From JAHEYG01 sp044229775 (GTDB taxonomy: Bacteria > Bacteroidota > Bacteroidia > B-17B0 > Aurantibacillaceae), in the NCBI GenBank assembly GCA_044229775.1, contig JBGASH010000193.1, forward strand, positions 1 to 5,981: 5,981 nucleotides of DNA. Reading direction: 5' to 3'. A program made the translations under genes and the position numbers. Numbering within the stretch: position 1 is the first letter of the stretch; each line of letters opens with the position of its first letter. Shown in pieces: positions 1 to 5,476 of this stretch. Under the pieces are notes generated by a model. The model did no database searches and was not told the DNA's origin. It was given only the letters and a program-made list of their open reading frames with translations.

Positions 1-926
1 TTATTTCCACCAGGATTTGCAGTAGCGATATCATGTCTTCCATCGCCATTAAAATCTGCAACAGTTATACCACGTGATGTAAAACCTGTAGTATAATTAG
101 TGGCGGCTCCAAAAGTTCCGGTAGCCGATCCTAAAATCATAGAAACGTTATTGCCGGTGTTATTGGCCGTTGCCAGATCCCATTTTCCATCACCATTAAA
201 ATCACCATACGCAATAAATTCGGGACCAGTACTAACGGCATAATTTGCAGGAGCACCAAGTGCGCCAGTTCCATTTCCAAGCAGTACCACAGCATTATTT
301 GTTGTAAAATTAGCTAAAGCAACATCTTTATTACCATCGTTGTTAAAATCGGCAATGGTTGCAGCATAAGCGCCGGCAACGCAAGTATAATAAGTAGTTG
401 ATGTAAAAGTTCCGAGACCACTACCCATTAATATCGCAACACTTGAAGAAACAGGTGAAGCAACCACGAGATCCAATTTGGTATCATTATTAAGATCACC
501 AACAGCTACTCCGCGGGCATTAGCACCAACCGTATAAGTTACGGGCGCGTTAAAACTACCTGTTCCAATGCCTAACAGCACCGACACATTTGCCGCGTTA
601 ATACTTGTAACTGCAAGATCCAATTTGCCATCACCATTAAAATCGCCTTTAGCAATACCATACGGCTGAGTGCTGGCCGGTGAATTAATTGCCGCTCCAA
701 ATGTTCCAGCGCCATTTCCTAACAAAATGGAAACGTTAGCTCCTTGATTCGAAACCGCGATATCTTGTTTTCCATCATTATTAAAATCGCCGGTAGTAAC
801 GCCCACAGGAGCAATACCAACCGTATAATTTGCCTGCGGTAAAAAACAAGCCGTCTGAGCTTTCAACTCAGTCAATAAAAAAGTGCTCATAGAGGCCACT
901 ATAATTATTTGTAATTTTCTTTTCAT
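1..926 (-). CDS. Secreted FG-GAP/VCBS beta-propeller protein, C-terminus cut by the window
   Basis: The frame is open from an ATG at 926-924 to the window edge, giving 308 complete codons with no stop. Residues 1-23 look like a Sec signal peptide: basic MKRK, a hydrophobic stretch, and probable cleavage at LKA|QT. The rest is built of FG-GAP/VCBS units, each with a calcium-binding-type loop DxNxDxxxD. Six loops are seen at about residues 47-55, 95-103, 144-152, 193-201, 242-250 and 291-299, a period of 48-49 residues. Loop three reads DLNNDTKLD, with Thr replacing the usual Gly. By family knowledge such units fold as propeller blades and bind Ca2+; the ligand is unknown. In Bacteroidota these proteins usually end in a type IX sorting domain, which would lie outside the window. 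An in-frame ATG at 953-951 would add nine residues. I prefer 926 because its ACTATGAAA context matches the upstream gene and it gives a cleaner signal peptide. It is probably cotranscribed with the Asp-box gene ending at 957. Confidence 0.9.
   Translation of the reverse strand, partial: MKRKLQIIIVASMSTFLLTELKAQTACFLPQANYTVGIAPVGVTTGDFNNDGKQDIAVSNQGANVSILLGNGAGTFGAAINSPASTQPYGIAKGDFNGDGKLDLAVTSINAANVSVLLGIGTGSFNAPVTYTVGANARGVAVGDLNNDTKLDLVVASPVSSSVAILMGSGLGTFTSTTYYTCVAGAYAATIADFNNDGNKDVALANFTTNNAVVLLGNGTGALGAPANYAVSTGPEFIAYGDFNGDGKWDLATANNTGNNVSMILGSATGTFGAATNYTTGFTSRGITVADFNGDGRHDIATANPGGN
30..788 (-). repeat. Six tandem FG-GAP units, 144-147 bp period
   Basis: The six Asp-rich loops of the propeller gene recur every 144-147 bp. 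DNA similarity is still visible: the plus-strand string CCATCACCATTAAAATC occurs exactly at 187-203 and 628-644, an offset of 441 bp, which is three units. This is a repeat within a coding region and shows the protein grew by internal duplication. It is not an intergenic element. Confidence 0.8.
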
Positions 927-956
927 AGTTCTTAGGTTTAGATTTTTATTCATTTA

Positions 957-3900
957 TCACTGTTTAATTATTTTTATCATTTGCGAACTACCTTCTTTTG
1001 AACTTATCTTTAAAAAATAAGCGCCCGAAGGGTATCCGCCAATATTTAGTTGTTCATCGGTTTTATCGTTGGTGAATTTTACATTTTGTTTTAAAACAAG
1101 CTTTCCTGAAACATCTGTCAATTCAAAAAGAATGTCAGCTGTTTGTTTAACATCCATTCTTACAGTTATTTTATCATTGGTAGGATTTGGGAAAACTGAA
1201 AATTTGATGGCGCCATTCGTAACCGGTAAGATTCCCAAACATAAAGAAACATTAACGGTAACTGTATCCATATCGGAACAACCAGCCGCATTTGAACCCG
1301 TAACGGTAAATACTTGTGTAATATTTGGAGTATACGTTACGCTTGTACCGGTTGAACCACCGGGTTGCCAGGTATAAGTATTTGCACCCGATGCATTTAA
1401 AGTAACCGATTGGTTCAAACAAATAACCGTAGAACTTGCGCTAACATTCACAGTAGGATTTACTGAAATGGTAACGGTTTTATTAAATAAACTTCCTGTT
1501 CCAAATCCATTAGAAGCAGTTAAAGAAACTGTATACGTTCCAACATTATTAAAGGTGATAGTTGGGTTTGGCGAAGTAGGCGTATTAATTGTAACGCCTG
1601 TAGCCGGAGTAACGGTCCACGCCCAGCTATTTGGTGAGTTAGTAGAAATATCGTTACACACTAAAGTGGCAGGTGTTCCACAATTACTACCCTGATAATT
1701 AAAGGCGCTTACCGGAACGGTTGCGCTTGGAACAATATCCACTTGGTAAACACCTCGCCCAAATGTTGCGGCTCTAAGTTTTGTCGGTGCAACCGGAGAT
1801 ATCCGCAGATCAAACACCGGTGTATTTGGTAATCCGGTATTATAAAGTGTCCACGATCCCGACGAATTATCGATATAATAAACACCAACATCCATACCAA
1901 CATAAACTCTTCCGTTTGTATTTCCCAACTCATACACAGAACAGTTGGCCGGCAAATTTGGTAAGTTGTAGGATATATTCGTCCAGGTGGTACCACCGTT
2001 AGTGGTTTTAAAAACTTTATTGCCCGCTGAATAGCCACTTAAAGTCACCCACACATTATTAGCATTGGCAGGATCGATAGTTATATAAGAAATATATGCG
2101 CTTGCAGCAGGTATTGTTCCCGTAACGTTGGTCCATGTTGCTGCTCCGTCTATTGATTTAAATATTCCTGTTGTTCCATGACTCACATAAATGATCTGAT
2201 TATTTGACGGTGCAACAGCAAACTCCGCAATGAATTGCGCCGCATTTACTCCGGGTAAAGTTCCAGCCTGTGTCCAAAATGCTGCACCGTTCACAGATTT
2301 ATACATTTGTTTTTTTCCTGCCCAAAAAACATTGGCAAGAACCGGATCTTGTTTCCATGGGGTTACCCATGCACCTGGACCGGCCATACCAACTACACAC
2401 GAATTCCATGTTACACCACCATCGGGCGAATTATAAAGGTCTCCACTAAACTGCGCGCCAAACATATTTTGATCGTTAGTACGATCAATAAAACAGGTCA
2501 TACCATCGCCCAACATTCCTGCTTTGTAAACGCCATTGTTATAATAGTTGGTGCCATTATCCTGATGGCCTGTTATCCATAAATTAGGTGAAAGTGATGA
2601 TAAACCTAATCGATACATTTGTGCTATGTTCATTGGGTTGCTAAGGTCGTTCCATTGTGTACCTGTATATTGATAAACGCCACCGTCGTTAACAGAATAC
2701 AATGTTCCTGTTGTGGTATATTCAACGTCGTGATGGTCGGCATGAATGAATGGCGGTGTGCCTGTTCCATAAGCACAACCAATATTTGAAAAAGTATTTC
2801 CGCCATCGAGCGATTGCCAAACATTTATTCCGGCAACTGTTACTTCATTCTTATTTAACGGTGATGCCGCAATACCCAGATCATAATTACCTTGCCCGTT
2901 TGCTACATCCGTAAAACAATTAGTGCTTAAAATGCGAGTAGCATTGGTCATTAAAGAAAAGGTGGTTCCACCGTTAGTTGATCGGTAAACACCCTGCAAA
3001 ATATCAGTAGAGGTTGCTTTAACCGCATAAACGTAATTGGGATCGGCTGTTGTAACAGCAATGGCAGTTCTGCCTCCACCGGCCGGAATACCATTAGACA
3101 CTTGTGAAAATGTTGCGCCTCCGTCAACCGATATTGAAAAAGAAAGTCCGGCTGCATAAACGGTATTAGTACCGGCCGTATTAAATTCAAGGTCGTAGGT
3201 ATTTAAATTATTACTTGGGGTCCAATTCGTACCGCCATCAACACTTCTGTAAATTCCAACATTGGTGGCAGCCATTACAATAAGCGTATTTGTTGGGTTA
3301 ACAATTATTTTTCGGATCTGACGTTGTTGATTAACATTAAAAGTTAAACCTGTGGCATTCCAGGTTGTACCGCCGTTAATACTTTTTAATACCCCTACAG
3401 ACCACGAAGATTGCCAATAACCGTCACCGGTAGCCAAATACATAACATTAGGATTAGTTGGGTCAACCGCCAGATCGTTACATCCAATAACCGGAAGGTT
3501 ATCGGTATTTGTAGACCAGCTTGTGCCATTGTTAGTGGTTTTCCAAAGTCCGCCTGCCGGAGCCCCTACCCAATAGGTATTTGGAGTTGAAGGATGAAAT
3601 GTAATAAAGCTTAGTCGCCCAGCCTTCCGTGGAAGTCCGTTATTGGCATTACCTGTCAACGGACCAAATGGCCCCATAGCGGTCCAGGTGGTAGAAGCAA
3701 TTTGATTGTTGTTATTAATTATTGCGTCGGTTGAATTCTTTTGGAGCCAGTCAGTATATATTTCCCAGTTATGCGAGGTTAAAGACATGTCACCACTAGG
3801 ATAAACACGCGGCTCCATAAAATACTCCCATCTTTTAAATTGTTTATAGCCCTTTCCTTTTTGATGAACGTCCTGATCTTTCCACGTTTCATTGAATTTT

Positions 3901-4013
3901 TTTTGGAGATCGTAAAAATTAGTGCCGGGCTTTTCCAACATCTCTATGAGTGTTTGAGAAGAGCATATATTAGCGGCAAAAGCGATGATTAATAACAGGA
4001 TTCGATTTTTCAT
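957..4013 (-). CDS. Secreted sortilin/VPS10-like Asp-box propeller protein with PKD, Ig-like and T9SS sorting domains
   Basis: This 1018-residue protein starts with a signal peptide (MKNRILLLII..., cleavage near CSSQ, residue 20). Residues 21-110 carry the KGKGYKQFKRWEYF and PRVYPSG motifs, which I recall from the N-termini of Bacteroidota sortilin-like proteins. Residues about 111-760 form the propeller region. Ten Asp boxes (S-x-D/N-G-G-x-T-W/F) lie near 159-166, 211-218, 257-264, 295-302, 345-352, 401-408, 529-536, 573-580, 620-627 and 670-677. Other landmarks are HADHHDVEY (424-432), NDGGVY (442-447), GHQDNG (482-487) and FGRGVY (751-756). Residues about 766-852 are PKD-like and 853-925 Ig-like, with a possible Cys pair. 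The tail at about 936-1018 has FPNPTND, LTDVSGKLV, YPSGAYFLKI and a terminal KIIKQ, a type A sorting signal for type IX secretion. The expected location is the outer surface or medium. Binding, adhesion or glycan recognition are possible roles, but no substrate or catalytic residues can be assigned. It opens a probable two-gene operon with the FG-GAP gene. Confidence 0.93.
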   Translation of the reverse strand: MKNRILLLIIAFAANICSSQTLIEMLEKPGTNFYDLQKKFNETWKDQDVHQKGKGYKQFKRWEYFMEPRVYPSGDMSLTSHNWEIYTDWLQKNSTDAIINNNNQIASTTWTAMGPFGPLTGNANNGLPRKAGRLSFITFHPSTPNTYWVGAPAGGLWKTTNNGTSWSTNTDNLPVIGCNDLAVDPTNPNVMYLATGDGYWQSSWSVGVLKSINGGTTWNATGLTFNVNQQRQIRKIIVNPTNTLIVMAATNVGIYRSVDGGTNWTPSNNLNTYDLEFNTAGTNTVYAAGLSFSISVDGGATFSQVSNGIPAGGGRTAIAVTTADPNYVYAVKATSTDILQGVYRSTNGGTTFSLMTNATRILSTNCFTDVANGQGNYDLGIAASPLNKNEVTVAGINVWQSLDGGNTFSNIGCAYGTGTPPFIHADHHDVEYTTTGTLYSVNDGGVYQYTGTQWNDLSNPMNIAQMYRLGLSSLSPNLWITGHQDNGTNYYNNGVYKAGMLGDGMTCFIDRTNDQNMFGAQFSGDLYNSPDGGVTWNSCVVGMAGPGAWVTPWKQDPVLANVFWAGKKQMYKSVNGAAFWTQAGTLPGVNAAQFIAEFAVAPSNNQIIYVSHGTTGIFKSIDGAATWTNVTGTIPAASAYISYITIDPANANNVWVTLSGYSAGNKVFKTTNGGTTWTNISYNLPNLPANCSVYELGNTNGRVYVGMDVGVYYIDNSSGSWTLYNTGLPNTPVFDLRISPVAPTKLRAATFGRGVYQVDIVPSATVPVSAFNYQGSNCGTPATLVCNDISTNSPNSWAWTVTPATGVTINTPTSPNPTITFNNVGTYTVSLTASNGFGTGSLFNKTVTISVNPTVNVSASSTVICLNQSVTLNASGANTYTWQPGGSTGTSVTYTPNITQVFTVTGSNAAGCSDMDTVTVNVSLCLGILPVTNGAIKFSVFPNPTNDKITVRMDVKQTADILFELTDVSGKLVLKQNVKFTNDKTDEQLNIGGYPSGAYFLKISSKEGSSQMIKIIKQ

Positions 4014-4057
4014 AGTATTTAATATTATAGCTTATATAAAATTAAGCCACTTTTTTA

Positions 4058-4065
4058 CAAAAGTA
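4058..4065 (-). promoter_or_regulatory. Bacteroidota -7 promoter element upstream of the Asp-box gene
   Basis: The minus strand reads TACTTTTG, a full match to the TAnnTTTG -7 consensus of the Bacteroidota primary sigma factor. It lies 44 bp before the ATG at 4013, so the expected leader is about 40 nt. No TTTG or TTG is present 17-23 bp upstream, so the -33 half is missing or weak. That position is occupied by repeats (4075-4111). Confidence 0.5.
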
Positions 4066-4074
4066 TGGGCATAA

Positions 4075-4111
4075 TAAATATCCGCCTTAACTAATTAAAT
4101 ATCCGTTAAGG
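4075..4111. promoter_or_regulatory. Candidate operator: overlapping direct and inverted repeats at the -33 region
   Basis: Two patterns overlap here. TAAATATCCG occurs exactly at 4075-4084 and 4096-4105, a spacing of 21 bp or about two helical turns. CCTTAAC (4085-4091) and GTTAAGG (4105-4111) form a perfect 7-bp inverted repeat around a 13-bp centre. Relative to the -7 box at 4058-4065 they fall at about -21 to -57. This fits a dimeric or tandem-binding regulator, possibly an activator, since a -33 box is lacking. That the site is bound by a protein is inference only. Confidence 0.35.
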
Positions 4112-4137
4112 TTTTTCAGGAATTCGATTCCGGCAAT

Positions 4138-4158
4138 TTTTAGAAAGGTTTTCTAAAA
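4138..4158. other. AT-rich perfect hairpin overlapping the stop codon of the 78-residue gene
   Basis: TTTTAGAAA (4138-4146) and TTTCTAAAA (4150-4158) are exact reverse complements around a 3-nt loop and include the TAG stop at 4153-4155. It could mark the 3' end of the transcript from the two genes upstream. However, the stem has only one G-C pair and no U-tract follows on the minus strand, so I do not call it an intrinsic terminator. The rest of the 4014-4152 gap holds only the promoter and operator candidates. Confidence 0.35.
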
Positions 4159-4389
4159 CGAAGCGCCTGCCTTCATTTGCAGGTACATATCATTAAATCG
4201 TAATCTAACAGATTCAATAAATGTTTCGTCGATTATTTTTTTGAGATTCTCTAAACTCTTAACCTCGGCCAAATTGAACTTAAAAGTTTGTTCCATGGGC
4301 CCGGCTTCAAATTTTACCTGGTACTTATCATTCATCTGAAAAATACTGATGGTGATACTCGGATGTGGTATTGAATCAACGATGCGCAC
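4153..4389 (-). CDS. Conserved-looking hypothetical protein, 78 residues, GTG start
   Basis: I do not recognise a named family, although the pattern (a PHP motif near residue 8, then alternating beta-type strands and a helix) resembles small uncharacterised Bacteroidota proteins. Residues 11-40 look like beta strands (ITISIFQM, YQVKFEAG, EQTFKFNL). Residues 41-70 look helical and charged (LENLKKIIDETFIESVRLRFND). There is no signal peptide or membrane segment, so it is probably cytosolic. The start codon is GTG at 4389-4387. No ATG lies between it and the upstream in-frame TAA, and the next ATG (Met19) would remove the first strand. Only 5 bp separate it from the stop of the repeat-protein gene, so the two are probably cotranscribed and may be translationally coupled. 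Confidence 0.7.
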   Translation of the reverse strand: MRIVDSIPHPSITISIFQMNDKYQVKFEAGPMEQTFKFNLAEVKSLENLKKIIDETFIESVRLRFNDMYLQMKAGASF

Positions 4390-4394
4390 TGGTT

Positions 4395-4901
4395 CTATTT
4401 AATTGGTGAAGGTTTGTTTCCAGGCGAAGCTTTCCAGGTTTCATCATCGTCTTTTTTAACGGCTGTTTTAACGGCCTGCTTCCAATTGAAAACATTTTTT
4501 AAAACATTGAACCCACTAATGGCACGATCGCCATCTTCACGAATGCGGGCTTGTATGGCGTGTGCAAGGGCTGCAAAATGTTTTTTACCGTGTGTTACTA
4601 ATGCTTTCTCTGCTTTATCGTCGCCATTTACCATATTGGCGCAAGCTGCCCAATCAAAAGCTTTACGATCAATTAAAAATTTAAAGGCTTTTTCATCATC
4701 CCATATGGCATTCACAAAAGCGGCCAACTCAAATTGTTTGCTTTCAATTAAAAATTTAAAGGCGTTCTTATCATCGCGTATGGCATCTAATACAGCCATC
4801 AATTCGCGGTAATTGTTTTCTACAAGCCAGTTAAAAGCATCCGTTTCGTTATTTACATAACGCACAAATTGTTCAATAGCATGAGTACTGTAGTGCTTCA
4901 T
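4395..4901 (-). CDS. Hypothetical helical-repeat protein, four 25-residue units
   Basis: This 168-residue protein has no signal peptide or membrane segment. Residues 21-120 consist of four tandem 25-residue units beginning at 21, 46, 71 and 96. Each has an aromatic and hydrophobic first helix (DAFNWLVENN, NAFKFLIESK, KAFKFLIDRK, KAEKALVTHG). A second helix ends in an Ala/Ile-rich stretch and, in units 1-3, Asp/Gly residues at the turn (LDAIRDD, VNAIWDD, ANMVNGD). This pattern suggests an alpha-hairpin solenoid of the ankyrin/HEAT-like architectural class, but it matches no named repeat I can identify. Unit 4 is the most divergent. The C-terminal 45 residues are Lys/Asp-rich and low in complexity, ending in a likely disordered KASPGNKPSPIK tail. 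It heads a pair with the 78-residue gene 5 bp downstream. A protein-protein interaction role is plausible only by analogy with other solenoids. Confidence 0.8.
   Translation of the reverse strand: MKHYSTHAIEQFVRYVNNETDAFNWLVENNYRELMAVLDAIRDDKNAFKFLIESKQFELAAFVNAIWDDEKAFKFLIDRKAFDWAACANMVNGDDKAEKALVTHGKKHFAALAHAIQARIREDGDRAISGFNVLKNVFNWKQAVKTAVKKDDDETWKASPGNKPSPIK
4669..4763 (-). repeat. Near-identical 75-bp units inside the helical-repeat gene
   Basis: The 20-bp plus-strand string TCAATTAAAAATTTAAAGGC occurs exactly at 4669-4688 and 4744-4763, an offset of 75 bp equal to one 25-residue protein unit. The bases that follow stay similar (CATCATCCCATATGGC against CATCGCGTATGGC-type sequence). 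Units 2 and 3 therefore look like a recent duplication or gene-converted pair, while units 1 and 4 have drifted. Confidence 0.8.
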
Positions 4902-4905
4902 AGAG

Positions 4906-4936
4906 TAAAGTTAGGAAATTCAAGCTTAACCACAAA
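4906..4936 (-). promoter_or_regulatory. Possible promoter of the helical-repeat gene pair
   Basis: On the minus strand a TTTG (4936-4933) is followed after 19 bp by TAACTTTA (4913-4906). This is a plausible -33 plus a 7-of-8 match to TAnnTTTG. The predicted start site would be almost at the ATG (4901), giving a leaderless or very short leader, which lowers confidence. The TTTG comes from the CACAAAG short repeat at 4931-4946. Confidence 0.25.
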
Positions 4937-4970
4937 GGACACAAAGTCCCGATAGCTAACGGGAGCGCAA
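4931..4970. repeat. CACAAAG short repeat interrupted by a near-palindrome copy
   Basis: CACAAAG occurs at 4931-4937 and 4940-4946. It is followed directly by TCCCGATAGCTAACGGGA (4947-4964), then by a degenerate third heptamer (CGCAAAG, 4966-4972). The 18-mer differs by one base from the perfect palindrome at 5114-5131. This 4902-4985 gap otherwise holds only the weak promoter candidate. Confidence 0.6.
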
Positions 4971-4985
4971 AGGCTGATGAAGTAA

Positions 4986-5007
4986 AAAGGCTCCTACAGG
5001 AGCCTTT
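4986..5007 (-). terminator. Rho-independent terminator of the 68-residue gene
   Basis: AAAGGCTCC (4986-4994) and GGAGCCTTT (4999-5007) form a perfect 9-bp stem with a 4-nt loop. On the minus strand the stem runs directly into TTTTTAC, giving a U-tract. It begins three bases after the TAA stop at 5011-5013, the expected place for an intrinsic terminator. It also insulates the helical-repeat gene downstream. Confidence 0.85.
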
Positions 5008-5010
5008 CAA

Positions 5011-5217
5011 TTACGATTTTACAATTTCAATTTCGTTTACCATGGTACTTTTTAAAACCTGGTAAGATCTTGAAAAGTTAAGTATGCTATTTATACAGGT
5101 TGCCGATGGTTCGTCCCGATAGCTATCGGGATCAGGCAATTGTATTTCCTCCTGCTTTTTTTCGCTTTGAGAAGTGGTTAAAGTAGAAGTAATGGTGAGA
5201 GTAGAAGTTTTTATCAT
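5011..5217 (-). CDS. Small hypothetical protein, 68 residues, containing an in-frame palindromic element
   Basis: The product has a Thr/Ser-rich N-terminus (residues 1-18), an acidic and polar linker (19-40), and a more ordered C-terminal segment (INSILNFSRSYQVLKS, then VNEIEIVKS). That C-terminal pattern resembles very small uncharacterised Bacteroidota proteins ending in an ILNFSRS-type helix and a short strand. I recognise the style from memory and cannot assign a function. There is no signal peptide or membrane segment. The ATG is at 5217-5215 with no Shine-Dalgarno-like site. Support for a real gene comes from a strong terminator three bases after the stop. The perfect palindrome at 5114-5131 lies in frame and encodes residues 30-35 (PDSYRD) between the linker and the C-terminal segment, so those residues may be an inserted repeat. 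No good promoter is visible between 5218 and 5310. Confidence 0.65.
   Translation of the reverse strand: MIKTSTLTITSTLTTSQSEKKQEEIQLPDPDSYRDEPSATCINSILNFSRSYQVLKSTMVNEIEIVKS
5114..5131. repeat. Perfect 18-bp palindrome TCCCGATAGCTATCGGGA inside a coding sequence
   Basis: The sequence is identical to its own reverse complement over 18 bp. A copy with one mismatch lies 167 bp away at 4947-4964, outside any gene. From memory, this motif is a frequent dispersed palindrome in Bacteroidota genomes, usually intergenic. Here its reading gives the residues PDSYRD without breaking the frame. Confidence 0.75.
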
Positions 5218-5310
5218 AGGCTAAGGTTAACATTGGGTTTTTAAAGTTTTTATTAGTTGTGTTCTTAAATAACGGTATACTTTAAAAATTATTGTGTGAC
5301 CCTTTTTAAA

Positions 5311-5345
5311 ACCAAAAGTCCCGACTTTTTGGCCGGGACTTTGGT
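5311..5345 (-). terminator. Likely rpsA transcript terminator
   Basis: ACCAAAAGTCCCG (5311-5323) pairs with CGGGACTTTGGT (5334-5345), a 12-bp stem with one bulged A and a 10-nt loop. Read on the minus strand, the 3' side of the stem is U-rich and continues into GGTTTTAAAAAG, fitting intrinsic termination of a transcript coming from rpsA. It lies about 130 nt after the rpsA stop, with three other inverted repeats in between. It could instead be another dispersed palindrome. Confidence 0.55.
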
Positions 5346-5353
5346 CTCAAATA

Positions 5354-5379
5354 ACTAAAAACCATGGCTAGTTTTTAGT
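5354..5379. repeat. 9-bp inverted repeat in the rpsA 3' region
   Basis: ACTAAAAAC (5354-5362) and GTTTTTAGT (5371-5379) are exact reverse complements around an 8-nt loop containing the centre of CCATGG. On the minus strand it is followed by TATTTGAG, which is only weakly U-rich. It could be a secondary terminator or part of a repeat block. Confidence 0.5.
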
Positions 5380-5387
5380 ACCTCCTT

Positions 5388-5401
5388 CGGTACGCGTACC
5401 G
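5388..5401. repeat. 14-bp perfect palindrome CGGTACGCGTACCG
   Basis: The 14 bases equal their own reverse complement. The left flank CCTCCTTC would extend the palindrome if the right flank were GAAGGAGG, but it reads ATTGATTA, so this may be a half-eroded longer element. GTACC just upstream (5378-5382) can also pair with GGTAC (5389-5393) as an alternative fold. Confidence 0.5.
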
Positions 5402-5414
5402 ATTGATTATCTGG

Positions 5415-5454
5415 CCTCACCCCTGGCCCCTCTCCAAAGGAGAGGGGAATGAGG
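5415..5454. repeat. Dispersed GC-rich hairpin repeat (CCCCTCTCC-AAA-GGAGAGGGG)
   Basis: CCCCTCTCC (5427-5435) and GGAGAGGGG (5439-5447) form a 9-bp stem with a 3-nt loop. An outer arm pairs CCTCA (5415-5419) with TGAGG (5450-5454). Its base composition differs sharply from the AT-rich surroundings. From memory, closely similar sequences occur in many copies in intergenic regions of Bacteroidota and some other bacteria. No U-tract follows on either strand, so it is treated as a repeat and not a terminator. Confidence 0.65.
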
Positions 5455-5476
5455 TAGGTTATTGTTTTTGAACGGT

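Noticed and set aside
951..953. ATG at 953 as the start of the FG-GAP gene
   Set aside because: It would put an asparagine-rich nine-residue extension before a normal signal peptide. The ATG at 926 has the same ACTATGAAA context as the upstream gene. It remains possible through coupling and is not excluded.
2230..2582. Overlapping plus-strand open frames opposite the Asp-box gene
   Set aside because: They are antisense to a protein with clear domain motifs, show no recognisable domains, and overlap each other in different frames.
1709..3190. Additional minus-strand frames inside the Asp-box gene
   Set aside because: They are out-of-frame shadows of the 1018-residue protein, caused by low stop-codon density in its repeats.
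4138..4158. Hairpin as an intrinsic terminator
   Set aside because: The 9-bp stem has a single G-C pair and no U-tract follows on the minus strand, so it is recorded only as an inverted repeat.
4414..4812. Plus-strand open frame of 132 codons
   Set aside because: It lies wholly within the helical-repeat gene on the other strand and has a low-complexity Ser/Ala/Phe-rich product typical of an antisense shadow. The minus-strand product shows a clear 25-residue repeat.
5311..5454. CRISPR array
   Set aside because: The inverted repeats differ from one another in sequence and length, with no shared direct repeat or regular spacers.
5218..5476. Riboswitch or small RNA gene in the gap between rpsA and the 68-residue gene
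   Set aside because: The gap is filled by separate simple hairpins with no recognisable conserved RNA core or promoter pointing into them.
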